Below, piece by piece: positions 10,295 through 20,220 of a stretch of DNA of 64,000 nucleotides. Both the position numbers and the translations under genes were made by a program. This stretch comes from Dokdonella_A sp963834755 (GTDB lineage: Bacteria; Pseudomonadota; Gammaproteobacteria; Xanthomonadales; Rhodanobacteraceae). The notes under the pieces are model-generated. The model did not search any database, had not been told where the DNA came from, and worked only from the letters and a program-made list of their open reading frames with translations. Each line of letters begins with the position of its first letter. The first letter of the stretch is position 1. Location of the stretch: NCBI GenBank assembly GCA_963834755.1, contig CAWICQ010000009.1, positions 905,292-969,291 of the forward strand, written 5' to 3'.

Positions 10295-10400
10295 GGTGCG
10301 TCCTCCCACCGACGCAACGGCCGGCCCCTGAATTCCGACCATCGGCGTGCTCGCAAACGCCGTGCGCCGGTGGGAGTGCGTCAGGAATCCAGCAGGTTTC
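10295..10400 (-). ncRNA. Candidate structured small RNA upstream of mnmG
   Basis: Immediately before the minus-strand terminator at 10270-10294 a long-range stem of 14 bp with one mismatch joins 10303-10316 (CTCCCACCGACGCA) to 10363-10376. Inside it is a small GCGT/ACGC hairpin. The arrangement of a closing stem, inner hairpin, terminator and no open reading frame is what a small RNA of about 130 nt would look like. I see no convincing promoter, and I cannot match it to 6S, SRP or another known RNA. Low confidence as a gene; the structures themselves are plain. Confidence 0.3.
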
Positions 10401-10469
10401 ATGCCAGTGATCGGGCCCGCGCTTGCTAGAATGCGCGCCGTTTCGATGCTCCGGCCGACCGGCTTGCCA

Positions 10470-12350
10470 ATGACTTACAGCGACTACGACGTCATCGTCA
10501 TCGGCGGCGGCCATGCCGGCACCGAAGCCGCGCTTGCGAGCGCGCGGACCGGCGCGCGCACGCTGCTGCTGACGCACAACATCGAGACGATCGGCCAGAT
10601 GAGCTGCAATCCCGCGATCGGCGGGATCGGCAAGGGCCACCTCGTCAAGGAGATCGATGCGCTCGGCGGCGCAATGGCCGCCGCGGCCGATCACGCCGGC
10701 ATCCAGTGGCGCACGTTGAACGCATCGAAGGGTCCGGCCGTGCGCGCGACGCGCTGCCAGGCGGATCGCGTTTTGTACAAAGCGGCCATCCGGCGTCGGG
10801 TCGAGACGCAGGAAAGCCTGGCGCTGTTCCAGCAGTCCGTCGACGCGCTGATTTTCGAAGGCCAGCGCGTGGCCGGCGTGCGCACGCAAACCGGGCTCGA
10901 ATTCCGCGCCCGCGCGGTCGTACTGACGGCCGGCACGTTCCTCGCCGGCAAGATCCACATCGGATTCGCCCAGCATGCCGCCGGCCGCGCCGGGGATCCG
11001 CCGGCGCAGAAGCTCGCCGAAGCGCTGCGCGAGCTGCCGTTCGCAGTCGGCCGGCTCAAGACCGGCACGCCGCCGCGCATCGACGGGCGCACGATCGATT
11101 ACTCGGCGCTCGACGAGCAGCCCGGCGACGATCCCGCGCCGGTATTCTCGTTCCTCGGTTCGAGCGCCGAGCATCCGCGCCAGGTCAGCTGCTGGATCAC
11201 GCACACGTCCGAACAGACGCACGACATCATCCGCGGCGCGCTCGACCGCTCGCCGCTTTACGGCGGCGTCATCGAAGGCGTCGGGCCGCGCTACTGCCCG
11301 TCGATCGAGGACAAGGTCGTGCGCTTCGCCGACAAGGCGTCGCACCAGATTTTCATCGAGCCCGAAGGTCTCGAAACGACCGAGATCTACCCGAACGGCA
11401 TCTCGACGTCGTTGCCGTTCGACGTGCAGCTCGCGCTCGTGCATTCGATCAGCGGCCTCGAGCGCGCGCATATCACGCGTCCGGGCTACGCGATCGAATA
11501 CGACTATTTCGATCCGCGCGGACTGAAGCCATCGCTGGAAACCAAGTCCGTCGAAGGCCTCTACTTCGCCGGTCAGATCAATGGCACGACCGGCTACGAA
11601 GAAGCGGCAGCGCAAGGACTCATTGCTGGACTCAATGCCGCGCGCGCAACGCAAGATCGCCAGGCATGGACGCCGCGACGCGACGAGGCCTATATCGGTG
11701 TGCTGATCGACGATCTGGTCACCAACGGCACCAATGAGCCGTATCGCATGTTCACTTCGCGCGCGGAATATCGCCTGCACCTGCGCGAGGACAACGCGGA
11801 CCTGCGGCTCAGCGAACGCGGCTTCGCGCTCGGCAGCGTGCCGCGCGACCGGTATGACGCGCTGTGCCGCAAGCGCGACGCGATCGCGCGCGAGAGCGAG
11901 CGCCTGCGCGGGCTGTGGGCGACGCCGGGCAATGCGCTGGGACGCGAAGTCGAACGCGCACTCGGTTTCGCGCCGACGCGCGAGACGCACGCGCTGGATC
12001 TGTTGCGGCGGCCGGGTCTGGCCTACGCCGACCTCGCGCGCGTCGACGGCATCGGCGCCGGCGTCGACGATGCGCACGTCATCGAGCAGATCGAAGTGCA
12101 GGCGCGCTACGCCGGTTATCTGGAACGCCAGCGCGCGGAGATCGAACGCCAGCATCGCAACGAGGAAACCGCGATTCCCGACCGCTTCGACTTCGCCGGC
12201 GTCAGCGGACTTTCCGCCGAAGTGCTGGCGAAACTTCTGGCCGTGCAGCCGCGGACGATCGGTCAGGCGATGCGCATTTCGGGTGTGACGCCAGCGGCGA
12301 TATCACTGCTGCTCGTGCATCTCAAACGCGGCGGCCGGCGCGTGGCCTGA
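10470..12350 (+). CDS. mnmG: tRNA uridine-5-carboxymethylaminomethyl modification enzyme MnmG
   Basis: With MnmE this FAD enzyme installs the (carboxymethyl)aminomethyl group on wobble U34 of certain tRNAs. The 626-residue product starts MTYSDYDVIVIGGGHAGTEA with the dinucleotide motif GGGHAG at 12-17. It contains NPAIGGIGKGHLVKEIDALG, KTGTPPRIDGRTIDY, CPSIEDKVVRFADK and GQINGTTGYEEAAAQG, all MnmG signatures, plus the C-terminal helical domain. Length matches E. coli (629). The ATG at 10470 places the FAD motif at the usual position. A TAGAAT -10-like hexamer lies at about 10427. In many relatives mnmG adjoins rsmG-parA-parB; here those genes are 50 kb away on the other strand. Confidence 0.96.
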   Translation: MTYSDYDVIVIGGGHAGTEAALASARTGARTLLLTHNIETIGQMSCNPAIGGIGKGHLVKEIDALGGAMAAAADHAGIQWRTLNASKGPAVRATRCQADRVLYKAAIRRRVETQESLALFQQSVDALIFEGQRVAGVRTQTGLEFRARAVVLTAGTFLAGKIHIGFAQHAAGRAGDPPAQKLAEALRELPFAVGRLKTGTPPRIDGRTIDYSALDEQPGDDPAPVFSFLGSSAEHPRQVSCWITHTSEQTHDIIRGALDRSPLYGGVIEGVGPRYCPSIEDKVVRFADKASHQIFIEPEGLETTEIYPNGISTSLPFDVQLALVHSISGLERAHITRPGYAIEYDYFDPRGLKPSLETKSVEGLYFAGQINGTTGYEEAAAQGLIAGLNAARATQDRQAWTPRRDEAYIGVLIDDLVTNGTNEPYRMFTSRAEYRLHLREDNADLRLSERGFALGSVPRDRYDALCRKRDAIARESERLRGLWATPGNALGREVERALGFAPTRETHALDLLRRPGLAYADLARVDGIGAGVDDAHVIEQIEVQARYAGYLERQRAEIERQHRNEETAIPDRFDFAGVSGLSAEVLAKLLAVQPRTIGQAMRISGVTPAAISLLLVHLKRGGRRVA

Positions 12351-12360
12351 GATGATTTCC

Positions 12361-12531
12361 CTCTCCCTTTTTGCGGAGAGGAATCCGACGGGCATCCCCT
12401 CTCCCGCTTGCGGGAGAGGGTAGGGTGAGGGCCAGCGGGTTCGACCCTTGCTACATGAGAGCAACACGCTCCCTCCAACTCCCCTCACCTGCCCTTCGGG
12501 CGACCTCTCCCGCAAGCGGGAGAGGTGAAAG
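12361..12531. repeat. REP-like palindrome pair (CTCTCCCGC/GCGGGAGAG family)
   Basis: Two palindromic copies (about 12397-12420 and 12505-12527), each with GGGTGAGGG- or CCCCTCACC-type flanks, face each other across about 85 bases. A decayed third copy lies at 12361-12381. The block fills the space between the convergent mnmG and lipoprotein genes. The same family recurs at 29.2, 38.3, 44.6, 46.9 and 48.9 kb. Confidence 0.85.
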
Positions 12532-12533
12532 AA

Positions 12534-13378
12534 TCAATGCTTCTTCGCAGCGTCCACCTTTTCCTGCGCCATCTGAAACGCCTTCGTCGCCGCGTCGTGG
12601 ATCGCCGCGACGTCCTTGTCCGCGAGCGCGTCGCCACCCTGCTTCTCGTTGACAATGACGCTGCCGTTATCGTCCCAGCCGATCGTCGCGCCGCCCTGCT
12701 GTTTGACGAACATCGGCTTGTCGTCCTTGAACGCATACTTGACCGAGGTGCGGCCGCCTTTGTCGTATTCGGTGTTGACGCGTACGAAGCGCACTTTGTT
12801 CATCTCGGCGAACGCGTCCCAACCGATCGAAGCGTCGTCGGTGGTGTACGTGCCATTGACCGTCTTCATGCCGCCGATGCGCGATCTGCAGCTTGGCGTA
12901 TTCGTCCTTGAGCTTCTCGCCTGCGGTCGGTTCCGGCGTCAATATGATCTGCGCGGTGGCGGGCGAACCACCGGTCAGACACGGGCGCGGTCAACGCGGG
13001 CATGAAGCGGCGCTCGCCGTCGGTCAGCACTGCGTTGAGCGTATAGATGCGCCCCGGATCGATCTTGGACGGATCAATGTCCAGCGAAAAATTGAACGGC
13101 GGCTGGCCGCTGACATCGATCGTCTTCATCGCGACCGGAATCTCGGGTTGGGCCACGTCGACGAGCTTGATGTCGAGCTTGGCGCCCGCGCCGACGGCAA
13201 CGGGATCCTTCAGCGTAACGCTGCCGGTCACCGCCGACGGGATCGACGCCTGCTTGCCCGGATTGCTGCCATTCGAGGGCGCGCGCGTCTGTCCCGTCGC
13301 CGGCGAATTCTGGCTCGGCGAATTGCAGCCGGCCAGCGTTGCCAACGCGACGAACGCTACGATCGAAAGGTTTCTCAT
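12534..13378 (-). CDS. YbaY-like lipoprotein with extra C-terminal domain (two frameshifts)
   Basis: The ATG at 13378 encodes a lipoprotein signal MRNLSIVAFVALATLAGC (lipobox LAGC, Cys18). A beta-sandwich resembling YbaY/YscW follows (VTGSVTLKDPVAVGAGAKL, then IPVAMKTIDVSGQPPFNFSL). The frame breaks twice, near 12965 and near 12880; one base removed at each point gives a continuous product through TAQIILTPEP, KLQIAIGGMKTVNGTYTTDD and WDAFAEMNKVRF to EKVDAAKKH, about 280 residues. The C-terminal region is a second conserved-looking domain I cannot name. Likely an outer-membrane-anchored periplasmic protein. Two independent single-base insertions in one gene suggest poor local sequence quality rather than decay. 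Confidence 0.65.
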
Positions 13379-13675
13379 GACGCAGTCCTCCAAGAACGAA
13401 GAGAATCGTAGTTCACGCGCAAGCATAGCGCCAGGCAGGTGAATGCATAGCAGCGGGTTGCGCGAACGCTCCGGCGCGGGACACGCCGGTCCATGCCTGA
13501 AACCGGCCGATTCGTCGGCCAATTTCGCGGGATGGCGACGATAATGCGTGCGCGTTCAGCGTGCAATCGGCAGCGTTTTGCGGCGATTCATCGCATCGGG
13601 CGCCTTGCGGAAACTTAACAATCTCGCCGGCCGAGTTGTGCATCGGCCCGCGATGAATCGTCGCACCATGGCGCG

Positions 13676-14578
13676 CTATGCCGTACGCCGCACGGTGTTG
13701 CGACCTTCCTGCTTGGCGCGATAGAGCTGCTCGTCGGCCGCGCGCAGCAGGTCGCTCGATCCGGTCATGCCGGCCAGCCACGCCGCGGCGCCGATGCTCA
13801 CCGTCACGCGCTGGGGGCCGCCGTCGCTGGTCGACGCGATGTCGTGCTCGGCGATCGCCAAGCGCAAGCGCTCGGCGAACTCGACGGCTTGCTCGACGGT
13901 GTGTTCGGGCAGCACGGCCGCGAATTCCTCGCCGCCGATGCGCGCGATGATGAATTCTTCGCGCGCGTGCGCACTCACCGTTCGCGCGACGCGTTTCAAG
14001 ACGCCATCGCCGGCGGGATGTCCCAAGCGATCGTTGATCGCCTTGAAGTGATCGATGTCGATGATCAGAAGCGCCAGCGGCCGACGATGGTTGGCGGCGC
14101 GCGCGAGCTCTTTTTCGAGCAGCTCGAGAAATTGCCGGCGGTTGTAGAGATCGGTCAGGGGATCGACCGTTGCGAGCTGATAGATTTCTTCGTGGTAGCG
14201 CGCTTCGACCGACGAGCGGTCCATGAATTTGAGCACGCAGCTGCCGATCGTGATGTGGTCGCCGTCCTTGAGCTCGGCCTCGATGATCGGCTGATCGTTG
14301 AGGAAGGTCTTGTTGGTCGAGTCGAGATCCTTGACGCGATAGCCGGACGGCTCGCGCCAGATCTTCGAATGCTCGCGCGAGACGCTGCGTTCGAGGATCT
14401 GGAATTCGCACTCCGGGCCGCGGCCGATCACCAGCGGCTGATCGCCGATATCGATGCGCTGGCCCAGGCGCTGGCCTTGCAGCACGACCAGGCAGGCGGG
14501 CTCACGCCCGTCGGGATAGGCGCGCGCGGGGCGTATGGAGCGGCGTTGTGTGGTGCCGTCGTCGTGACGTGCGCTCAT
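13676..14578 (-). CDS. FHA-GGDEF diguanylate cyclase
   Basis: Makes the second messenger cyclic di-GMP under control of a phosphothreonine-binding FHA domain. The FHA domain (about 28-118) shows VIGRGPECEFQI, SREHSKIW and LDSTNKTFLNDQ. The GGDEF domain (about 135-298) shows DPLTDLYNRRQF, DIDHFKAINDRLGH and the active-site variant GGEEF at 215-219, which is catalytically competent in the family. No signal peptide or membrane segment, so it is cytoplasmic. The FHA fusion implies input from a Ser/Thr kinase or protein partner, none of which is encoded nearby. It stands alone between a lipoprotein gene and glyQS. Confidence 0.92.
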   Translation of the reverse strand: MSARHDDGTTQRRSIRPARAYPDGREPACLVVLQGQRLGQRIDIGDQPLVIGRGPECEFQILERSVSREHSKIWREPSGYRVKDLDSTNKTFLNDQPIIEAELKDGDHITIGSCVLKFMDRSSVEARYHEEIYQLATVDPLTDLYNRRQFLELLEKELARAANHRRPLALLIIDIDHFKAINDRLGHPAGDGVLKRVARTVSAHAREEFIIARIGGEEFAAVLPEHTVEQAVEFAERLRLAIAEHDIASTSDGGPQRVTVSIGAAAWLAGMTGSSDLLRAADEQLYRAKQEGRNTVRRTA

Positions 14579-14813
14579 CGGCGGTCCGCTGGGCGGGTGC
14601 AGCCGGAACAGTTTACGCGAAGGGGCCGGGGCGTTTGCAGGCGGTCAAGGCGGCACGGGAGGAAGAGTGGGTGCCGATTGAGGCGCAATCTCTTACGGCC
14701 ATCATGGGGAAAATGGTCGATCGGCACCCACCGCTAATCTAGACGTAGCGGGAGGCCAAAATCCGGACACGAATATCGTTCGGATCGCGTTAAAACCCAA
14801 AAAAAAGATGGTT

Positions 14814-16964
14814 TTAGCCCGGGGCGGACGGCAATAACGAAATATCGGCAACTTTAAGAAAGAGTCCACGCAAACGGCCCAGCAAGGCCAACCGGTTGGC
14901 GCGGCGGGCCGCGTCGTCGGCCATGACCATCACGCTGTCGAAATAACGATCGATCGGGCCACGCAGCCCCGCCAGCCGCTTGAGCAGACCGACATAGTCC
15001 CCGGAAGCCGCGAGCGGGACCGCATCCTTTTCCGCGCGATCGAGCGCGTCTGCCAGCACGGTCTCGGCGCCGGGCTCGATCAGGCTCTGATCGATATCCG
15101 CGGCGGCCGTCGCGCCGGCCTGGCGCAGGATATTGCCGATGCGTTTGTTCGCGGCCGCAAGCGCTTCGGCTTCCGGCAGCTTCGAAAACTCGGCGACTGC
15201 GCGAATGCGCCGATCGAAATCGGTGAGATCGTGCGGCGCCAGCGCGCGCACGGCCTCGAACGCTTCGCCCGAGATGCCGGCGTCTGCGTAATATCCGCGC
15301 AAACGGTCGAGCACGAAATCGTACAGTTCGGCGACGAGTTTTTCGCGACTTTCTATTTTGAGTTTCGATGCTCCGGCCTGGTCGATGACGAGATCGACCG
15401 CTTCGCGAAGCTGCGCGACGACGTCGATTTTCATCTCGCCTTCAATCAGCGTTCGCGCCAGTCCCAGCGCGGCGCGGCGCAGCGCGAACGGATCCTTGTT
15501 GCCCGAAGGCTTCATGCCGGCCGCGAAAATTCCGGCCAGCGTATCGAACCGCTCGGCGGCCGCGAGCACGCGACCGACGCCGCCCTTTGCGATTCCGTCT
15601 CCGGCAAAGCGCGGCGCGTAGAACTCGTCGAGCGCCGCCGCGATCTCGGGATTTTCGCCGCTCGCTTGCGCGTAATAACGGCCCATCACGCCTTGCAGCT
15701 CGGGAAATTCACCGACCATGCGCGTCATCAGATCGCACTTGGACAATGCGGCGGCGCGCGTGGTGAGACCGGCATCGACCTCGGCGCCGGCATCGCGAAC
15801 GCGATTGGCGATGACGCGCGCGAGCTCGGCGACGCGCACGCATTTGTCCCAGACGCTGCCGAGTGCTTGCTGATACGTCACCGATTTCAGTGCGTCCTGA
15901 TACGCGGCAAGCGGTTGCTTGCGATCTTCGTCGAAGAAGAATTTCGCGTCGGCAAAACGCGGGCGGATCACGCGCTCGTAGCCTTTGCGGATTTCGGCGG
16001 GATCGCTCGATTCGATATTGGCAACGCCGATGAAATGTTCGGTCAGCTGGCCGTCGGCGGCGAAAACGGGGACGAATTTCTGGTTCGTCTCCATCGTCGT
16101 CACCAGCACCTCGTGCGGCACGGCAAGAAACTCGCGGTCGAACGAGCACGCGATTGCAACCGGCCATTCGGTGAGATTCGCGATCTCGTCCAGCAACGAG
16201 TTGGAAAGTCGCGGCACGCCGGCGCCCGCTTCAACCGCCGCGGCGGCAACCTGCGCGCGTACGCGTGCGCGACGCTCGGCCGGATCGGCGAGCACTCTGG
16301 CCGCGCGCAAGGCATCGAGCCAGCTGTCCGCGCCGGCAATGTGCACCGGTTGCGGATGATGAAACCGGTGTCCGCGCGAATGGCGGCCCGACTTCAAGCC
16401 AAGGATTTCGCCGTCGATGACTTCGGCGCCGTGCAGCATGACGAGCCAGTGCGCGGGCCGTACGAAGGTGTAATCGTGATCGCCCCAACGCATCGGTTTC
16501 GGAATCGGCAGCGACTTCATCGCCTCGATGACGATTTCCGCGACCAGCGCTGCGGTCGGCTGGCCGCGCCGCTCGCGACGGAATCCGAAATAGACGCCGT
16601 CCGCTTTGGTGAGCTGCTGCAACGCCAAAACTTCGACGCCGCATTTTTTCGCGAACCCGGCGAGCGCCTTGGTCGGCTGTCCGTTCGCATCAAGGCCGAC
16701 ACTAGCCGGCGGTCCCCAGATTTCCTCGATCGAATCGGGCTGCATTTTCGCCACGCGCGGAACGAGCACGGCGAGTCGGCGTGGAGAGCAATAGGTTTTC
16801 GCCGCCGCGATATCCGCTTCGATGGCACGCTTGCCAAGGCCCGCGCAGACGCCGGCCGTGAACGCGCCGGCAAGCTCGTCGAGTGATTTCGGCGGCAGTT
16901 CTTCGGTGCCGATTTCAATCAGGAGCGAGTCGATCGGCAGCGATGCGGCGGACGCGGTCGACAT
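14814..16964 (-). CDS. glyS: Glycine--tRNA ligase beta subunit
   Basis: Beta subunit of the heterotetrameric bacterial glycyl-tRNA synthetase; it binds tRNA-Gly. The 716-residue product starts MSTASAASLPIDSLLIEIGTEELPPKSL, continues through the ETNQKFVPVF and RYYAQASGENPEIA blocks, and ends in the anticodon-binding-like region LNRLALLGRLRGLF (start approximate). Length fits E. coli GlyS (689). Start codon and glyQ stop overlap as TGATG at 16962-16966, so it is translationally coupled to glyQ. The gene itself is intact. Confidence 0.96.
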   Translation of the reverse strand: MSTASAASLPIDSLLIEIGTEELPPKSLDELAGAFTAGVCAGLGKRAIEADIAAAKTYCSPRRLAVLVPRVAKMQPDSIEEIWGPPASVGLDANGQPTKALAGFAKKCGVEVLALQQLTKADGVYFGFRRERRGQPTAALVAEIVIEAMKSLPIPKPMRWGDHDYTFVRPAHWLVMLHGAEVIDGEILGLKSGRHSRGHRFHHPQPVHIAGADSWLDALRAARVLADPAERRARVRAQVAAAAVEAGAGVPRLSNSLLDEIANLTEWPVAIACSFDREFLAVPHEVLVTTMETNQKFVPVFAADGQLTEHFIGVANIESSDPAEIRKGYERVIRPRFADAKFFFDEDRKQPLAAYQDALKSVTYQQALGSVWDKCVRVAELARVIANRVRDAGAEVDAGLTTRAAALSKCDLMTRMVGEFPELQGVMGRYYAQASGENPEIAAALDEFYAPRFAGDGIAKGGVGRVLAAAERFDTLAGIFAAGMKPSGNKDPFALRRAALGLARTLIEGEMKIDVVAQLREAVDLVIDQAGASKLKIESREKLVAELYDFVLDRLRGYYADAGISGEAFEAVRALAPHDLTDFDRRIRAVAEFSKLPEAEALAAANKRIGNILRQAGATAAADIDQSLIEPGAETVLADALDRAEKDAVPLAASGDYVGLLKRLAGLRGPIDRYFDSVMVMADDAARRANRLALLGRLRGLFLKVADISLLPSAPG

Positions 16965-17870
16965 CAGGCCGCTTCCTTCTTCGCCTTCAATCCCGGAAAG
17001 CCGAGCTTTTCGCGCTGCGCGTAATACGCTTCGGCGACCGCGCGCGAAAGCGTGCGCACGCGCAGGATGTAGCGCTGGCGCTCGGTGACGCTGATCGCGC
17101 GGCGCGCATCCAGCAGGTTGAACGTGTGGCTCGCCTTCATGACCTGCTCGTACGCCGGCAGCGGCAGTCCCGCTTCGACGAGTTTCTTCGCCTCGCCTTC
17201 GCAGACGTCGAACCAGTGCAGCAGCTCGGCGACGTTCGCGTGCTCGAAGTTGTACGTCGACTGCTCGACTTCGTTCTGGTGGAACACGTCGCCGTAGGTG
17301 ACGACACCGTGCGGCGCTTTGGTCCAGACCAGATCGAATACGTTGTCGACGTTCTGCAGATACATCGCGAGCCGTTCGAGTCCGTAGGTGATCTCGCCGG
17401 TGACCGGCCGGCATTCGAGTCCGCCGGCCTGCTGGAAATAGGTGAACTGCGTGACCTCCATGCCGTTCAACCAGACTTCCCAGCCGAGGCCCCAGGCGCC
17501 GAGCGTCGGCGATTCCCAGTTGTCCTCGACGAAGCGCAGGTCATGCACCAGCGGATCGACGCCGAGCGCTTTCAGCGAAGCCGATGTAGCGGTCGAGGAT
17601 GTCGTCCGGATTCGGCTTCATCACCACCTGGTACTGGTAGTAATGCTGCAGCCGGTTCGGATTTTCGCCGTAGCGGCCGTCGGTCGGCCGACGCGACGGC
17701 TGCACGTAGGCCGCGGCCCAGGGCTCGGGGCCGATCGCGCGCAGGAATGTCGCCGGGTGGAACGTGCCCGCTCCGACCTCGGTGTCGAGCGGCTGGATCA
17801 GGACGCAACCTTGCTCCGCCCAGTAGCGGTTCAAGATCTGGATCACGTCCTGAAAAGTCGGTCCCGCCAT
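16964..17870 (-). CDS. glyQ: Glycine--tRNA ligase alpha subunit (single-base frameshift near 17578)
   Basis: Catalytic alpha subunit that activates glycine and charges tRNA-Gly with GlyS. The first frame encodes MAGPTFQDVIQILNRYW to DDILDRYIG; the second encodes LVHDLRFVEDNWESPTLGAWGLGWEVW through LGFPGLKAKKEAA. At 17576-17580 the plus strand reads GCGAAGCC; reading one A instead of two restores IGSLKALGVDPLVHDLRF exactly as expected, giving about 301 residues. An essential gene is not expected to be broken, so a homopolymer miscount in the sequence is the likely cause. A TATACT -10-like hexamer lies at about 17905-17910, overlapping the divergent gene's start region. Confidence 0.93.
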
Positions 17871-17947
17871 GGACTTGGCTCACGGTAACTGCGGCAAAGC
17901 GCGCTAGTATAGCGATCGACTCAAGCCTTGACGGGAACCACGAGCGC

Positions 17948-19773
17948 ATGGCGAGCGTGACGCAGCATCCGGCCGGTCCGCGCAAGGAAACTTCCGTGGA
18001 GCTCGGCATGCATCGTCGGCTCGATCTCGACGAGACGCTGGCCGCGCTCGTCGCCGACGGTGTCCTTTCCGATACCGACGTGAAGCGCGTTCGGGTCGAC
18101 GTGCGCACGGCGCGCGGACGACTTGAAGTGCACCCGCTGGTGCTGGTCGCGAACCTGAAGCTCGCCGATTTGCGGCATCCCGACAAGCCGCTCAGTCTCG
18201 AAGTGTTGACGCAGTGGCTGGCCGATCGGGCCGGGCTGCCGTATCTCAAGATCGATCCCATGAAGATCGACGTGCCGGCCGTGACGCAAGTCGTGAGCCA
18301 CGCCTACGCGAACCGTTATCGCATTCTGCCGGTCGCGGTCAGCGAATTGCAGGTCGTGTTCGCGACGCCCGAACCTTACGACACGCGGTGGATTGCTGAT
18401 CTCGGCCACATCCTGCGCCGCGACATCCAGCGCGTGGTCGCCAATCCGCTCGACGTCGGCCGCTATCTCGCCGAGTGGTGGAGCGTGCAGCGCTCGATCC
18501 AGCGCGCGCGCGACGCCAAGAATGATGTCAACGACGGTCGCGCGATCCTGAATTTCGAACAGCTCGTCGAGCTCGGCAAGGGCGGCGAGGTCGGCGCAGA
18601 CGATCGTCATGTCGTGCACATCGTCGACTGGCTGCTGCAATACGCGTTCGAGCAGCGCGCGTCGGATATCCATCTCGAGCCGCGGCGCGAATCCAGTCCG
18701 ATCCGTTTTCGCATCGACGGCGTCATGCACAAGGTGTTCGAGCTGCCGACGCCGGTGATGACCGCGGTCACCTCGCGCATCAAGATTCTCGGCCGCATGG
18801 ACGTCGCCGAGAAACGGCGTCCGCAAGACGGCCGCATCAAGACGCGCTCGCAAGGCGGCCGCGAAGTGGAATTGCGCCTATCGAGCATGCCGACCGCGTT
18901 CGGCGAAAAAATCGTGATGCGCATCTTCGACCCGGACATCGTGGTCAAGGAATTCCGCCAGCTCGGCTTCGCGCCCGACGAGGAAAAGATCTGGCGCGAG
19001 CTCGTCGAACGTCCGCACGGCATCGTGCTCGTCACCGGACCGACCGGCTCGGGCAAGACGACAACGCTTTATTCCACGCTGAAAGTGCTGGCGACGCCGG
19101 ATATCAATGTGTGCACGGTCGAAGACCCGATCGAAATGGTCTCGCCCGAGTTCAACCAGATGCAGGTGCAGCGGCGATCGATCTCGACTTCGCGACCGGC
19201 GTGCGCACATTGCTGCGCCAGGATCCCGACATCATCATGATCGGCGAGATCCGCGATCTGGAAACGGCGCAGATGGCCGTGCAGGCGTCGCTGACCGGAC
19301 ATCTGGTGCTGTCGACGCTGCACACCAACGACGCGCCGAGCGCGCTGACGCGACTGCTCGATCTTGGCGTGCCGAATTATCTGATCCAGTCGACGCTGAG
19401 CGGCGTCGTCGCGCAACGTCTGGTGCGAACACTGTGTCCGCACTGCAAGACCGAAACGGCGCTCGACGTGCAGGCCTGGGCCGCGCTGACGCACGGCTAT
19501 CACCTCGCGCCGCCCGAGAAGATCTACGGACCGAAGGGCTGCCTGGAGTGCCGCAAGACCGGATTTCTCGGCCGCACCGGCATCTACGAGATGCTGCGCA
19601 TCACGCCGCCGATACGGGCTTTGATCCTGCCGAACCTGGATCTGGCGCGCCTGATGCAGGCCGCCCGAGCCGACGGCATGCGTCCGCTGCGCGCCTCGGC
19701 TGCGGCACAGGTCGCTCGCGGCATCACGACGATCGCGGAAGTCGTGAACGTGCTGCCGCCCTCGGAAATCTGA
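17948..19773 (+). CDS. GspE/PilB-family secretion ATPase (frameshift near 19173)
   Basis: Hexameric ATPase of the type II secretion / type IV pilus class. The N-terminal half holds an MshEN-like domain (DLDETLAALVADGVL; YLKIDPMKIDVPAV). The motor domain has Walker A GPTGSGKTT from residue 364, the Asp box VCTVEDPIE, Walker B IIMIGEIRDLETA, the His box TLHTNDAPSAL and a four-Cys zinc motif (CPHC ... CLEC). The frame breaks at 19172-19174, where CAGCGGCG is expected to read CAGGCGGCG (a lost G), joining NQMQVQ to AAIDLDFATGVRTLLRQDPD. No pilus or secretion genes lie nearby, so whether it serves a pilus or T2SS cannot be decided. It diverges from glyQ with 77 bases between starts. Confidence 0.85.
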
Positions 19774-19831
19774 CGCGCCAACGCCTCGCGGAACCGCGCG
19801 ATCGGACAGCCGGGGTAATCTCTTCGGCCGG

Positions 19832-20044
19832 TCAGGCGACCTTACGCGAGCGACCGCGCCGGAGCGCCGCGAGCGGATCTCCGAGCTTCAGTCCCGACAG
19901 GTAATTGTTGATCGCCTCGTTGGTGACGTCGTAGAGCGGACGGCCCATGACTGCAGCCGCCGCCTTGAGACTGTCACGAACGCGCTTGGATACGCGCAGA
20001 CTCGCGTCGCGCGCATCGTCGTGATCGATGATGTTCTTTTTCAT
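19832..20044 (-). CDS. Small ribbon-helix-helix-like protein (70 aa)
   Basis: The ATG at 20044 has a strong ribosome binding site (AGGGGGG). The product runs MKKNIIDHDDARDASLRVSK to GRSRKVA. The segment ASLRVSKRVRDSLKAAAAVMGRPLYDVTNEAI is a beta strand followed by two helices, the layout of MetJ/Arc-type DNA-binding proteins and some antitoxins, and the C-terminus is very basic. No toxin gene adjoins, so an antitoxin role is not supported; a small transcription factor is equally possible. Family assignment is inference. Confidence 0.5.
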   Translation of the reverse strand: MKKNIIDHDDARDASLRVSKRVRDSLKAAAAVMGRPLYDVTNEAINNYLSGLKLGDPLAALRRGRSRKVA

Positions 20045-20220
20045 CTTTTCCCCCCTTTCGGGTTTTCTGAGAAGGCAATCCGTTGCTTCGGGAACAAGTG
20101 TAACTGTCCGCACTCGCCGCGAGATAGCGGGTCAGGTTGCCGATTGTGACTATTTGTGAAGGCGGATTGCGCCCATTACTCTTGTAGGACAGCCGGTTGT
20201 CGGCGATAGGAGAAACGACC

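Noticed and set aside
10242..12155. 637-codon minus-strand frame antisense to mnmG
   Set aside because: Composition-driven shadow with no conserved motif, while mnmG is unambiguous. It also runs through the terminator at 10270.
16883..17945. Plus-strand extension of the GspE-like gene back through glyQ
   Set aside because: The conserved protein begins at the ATG at 17948; the upstream part is glyQ antisense.
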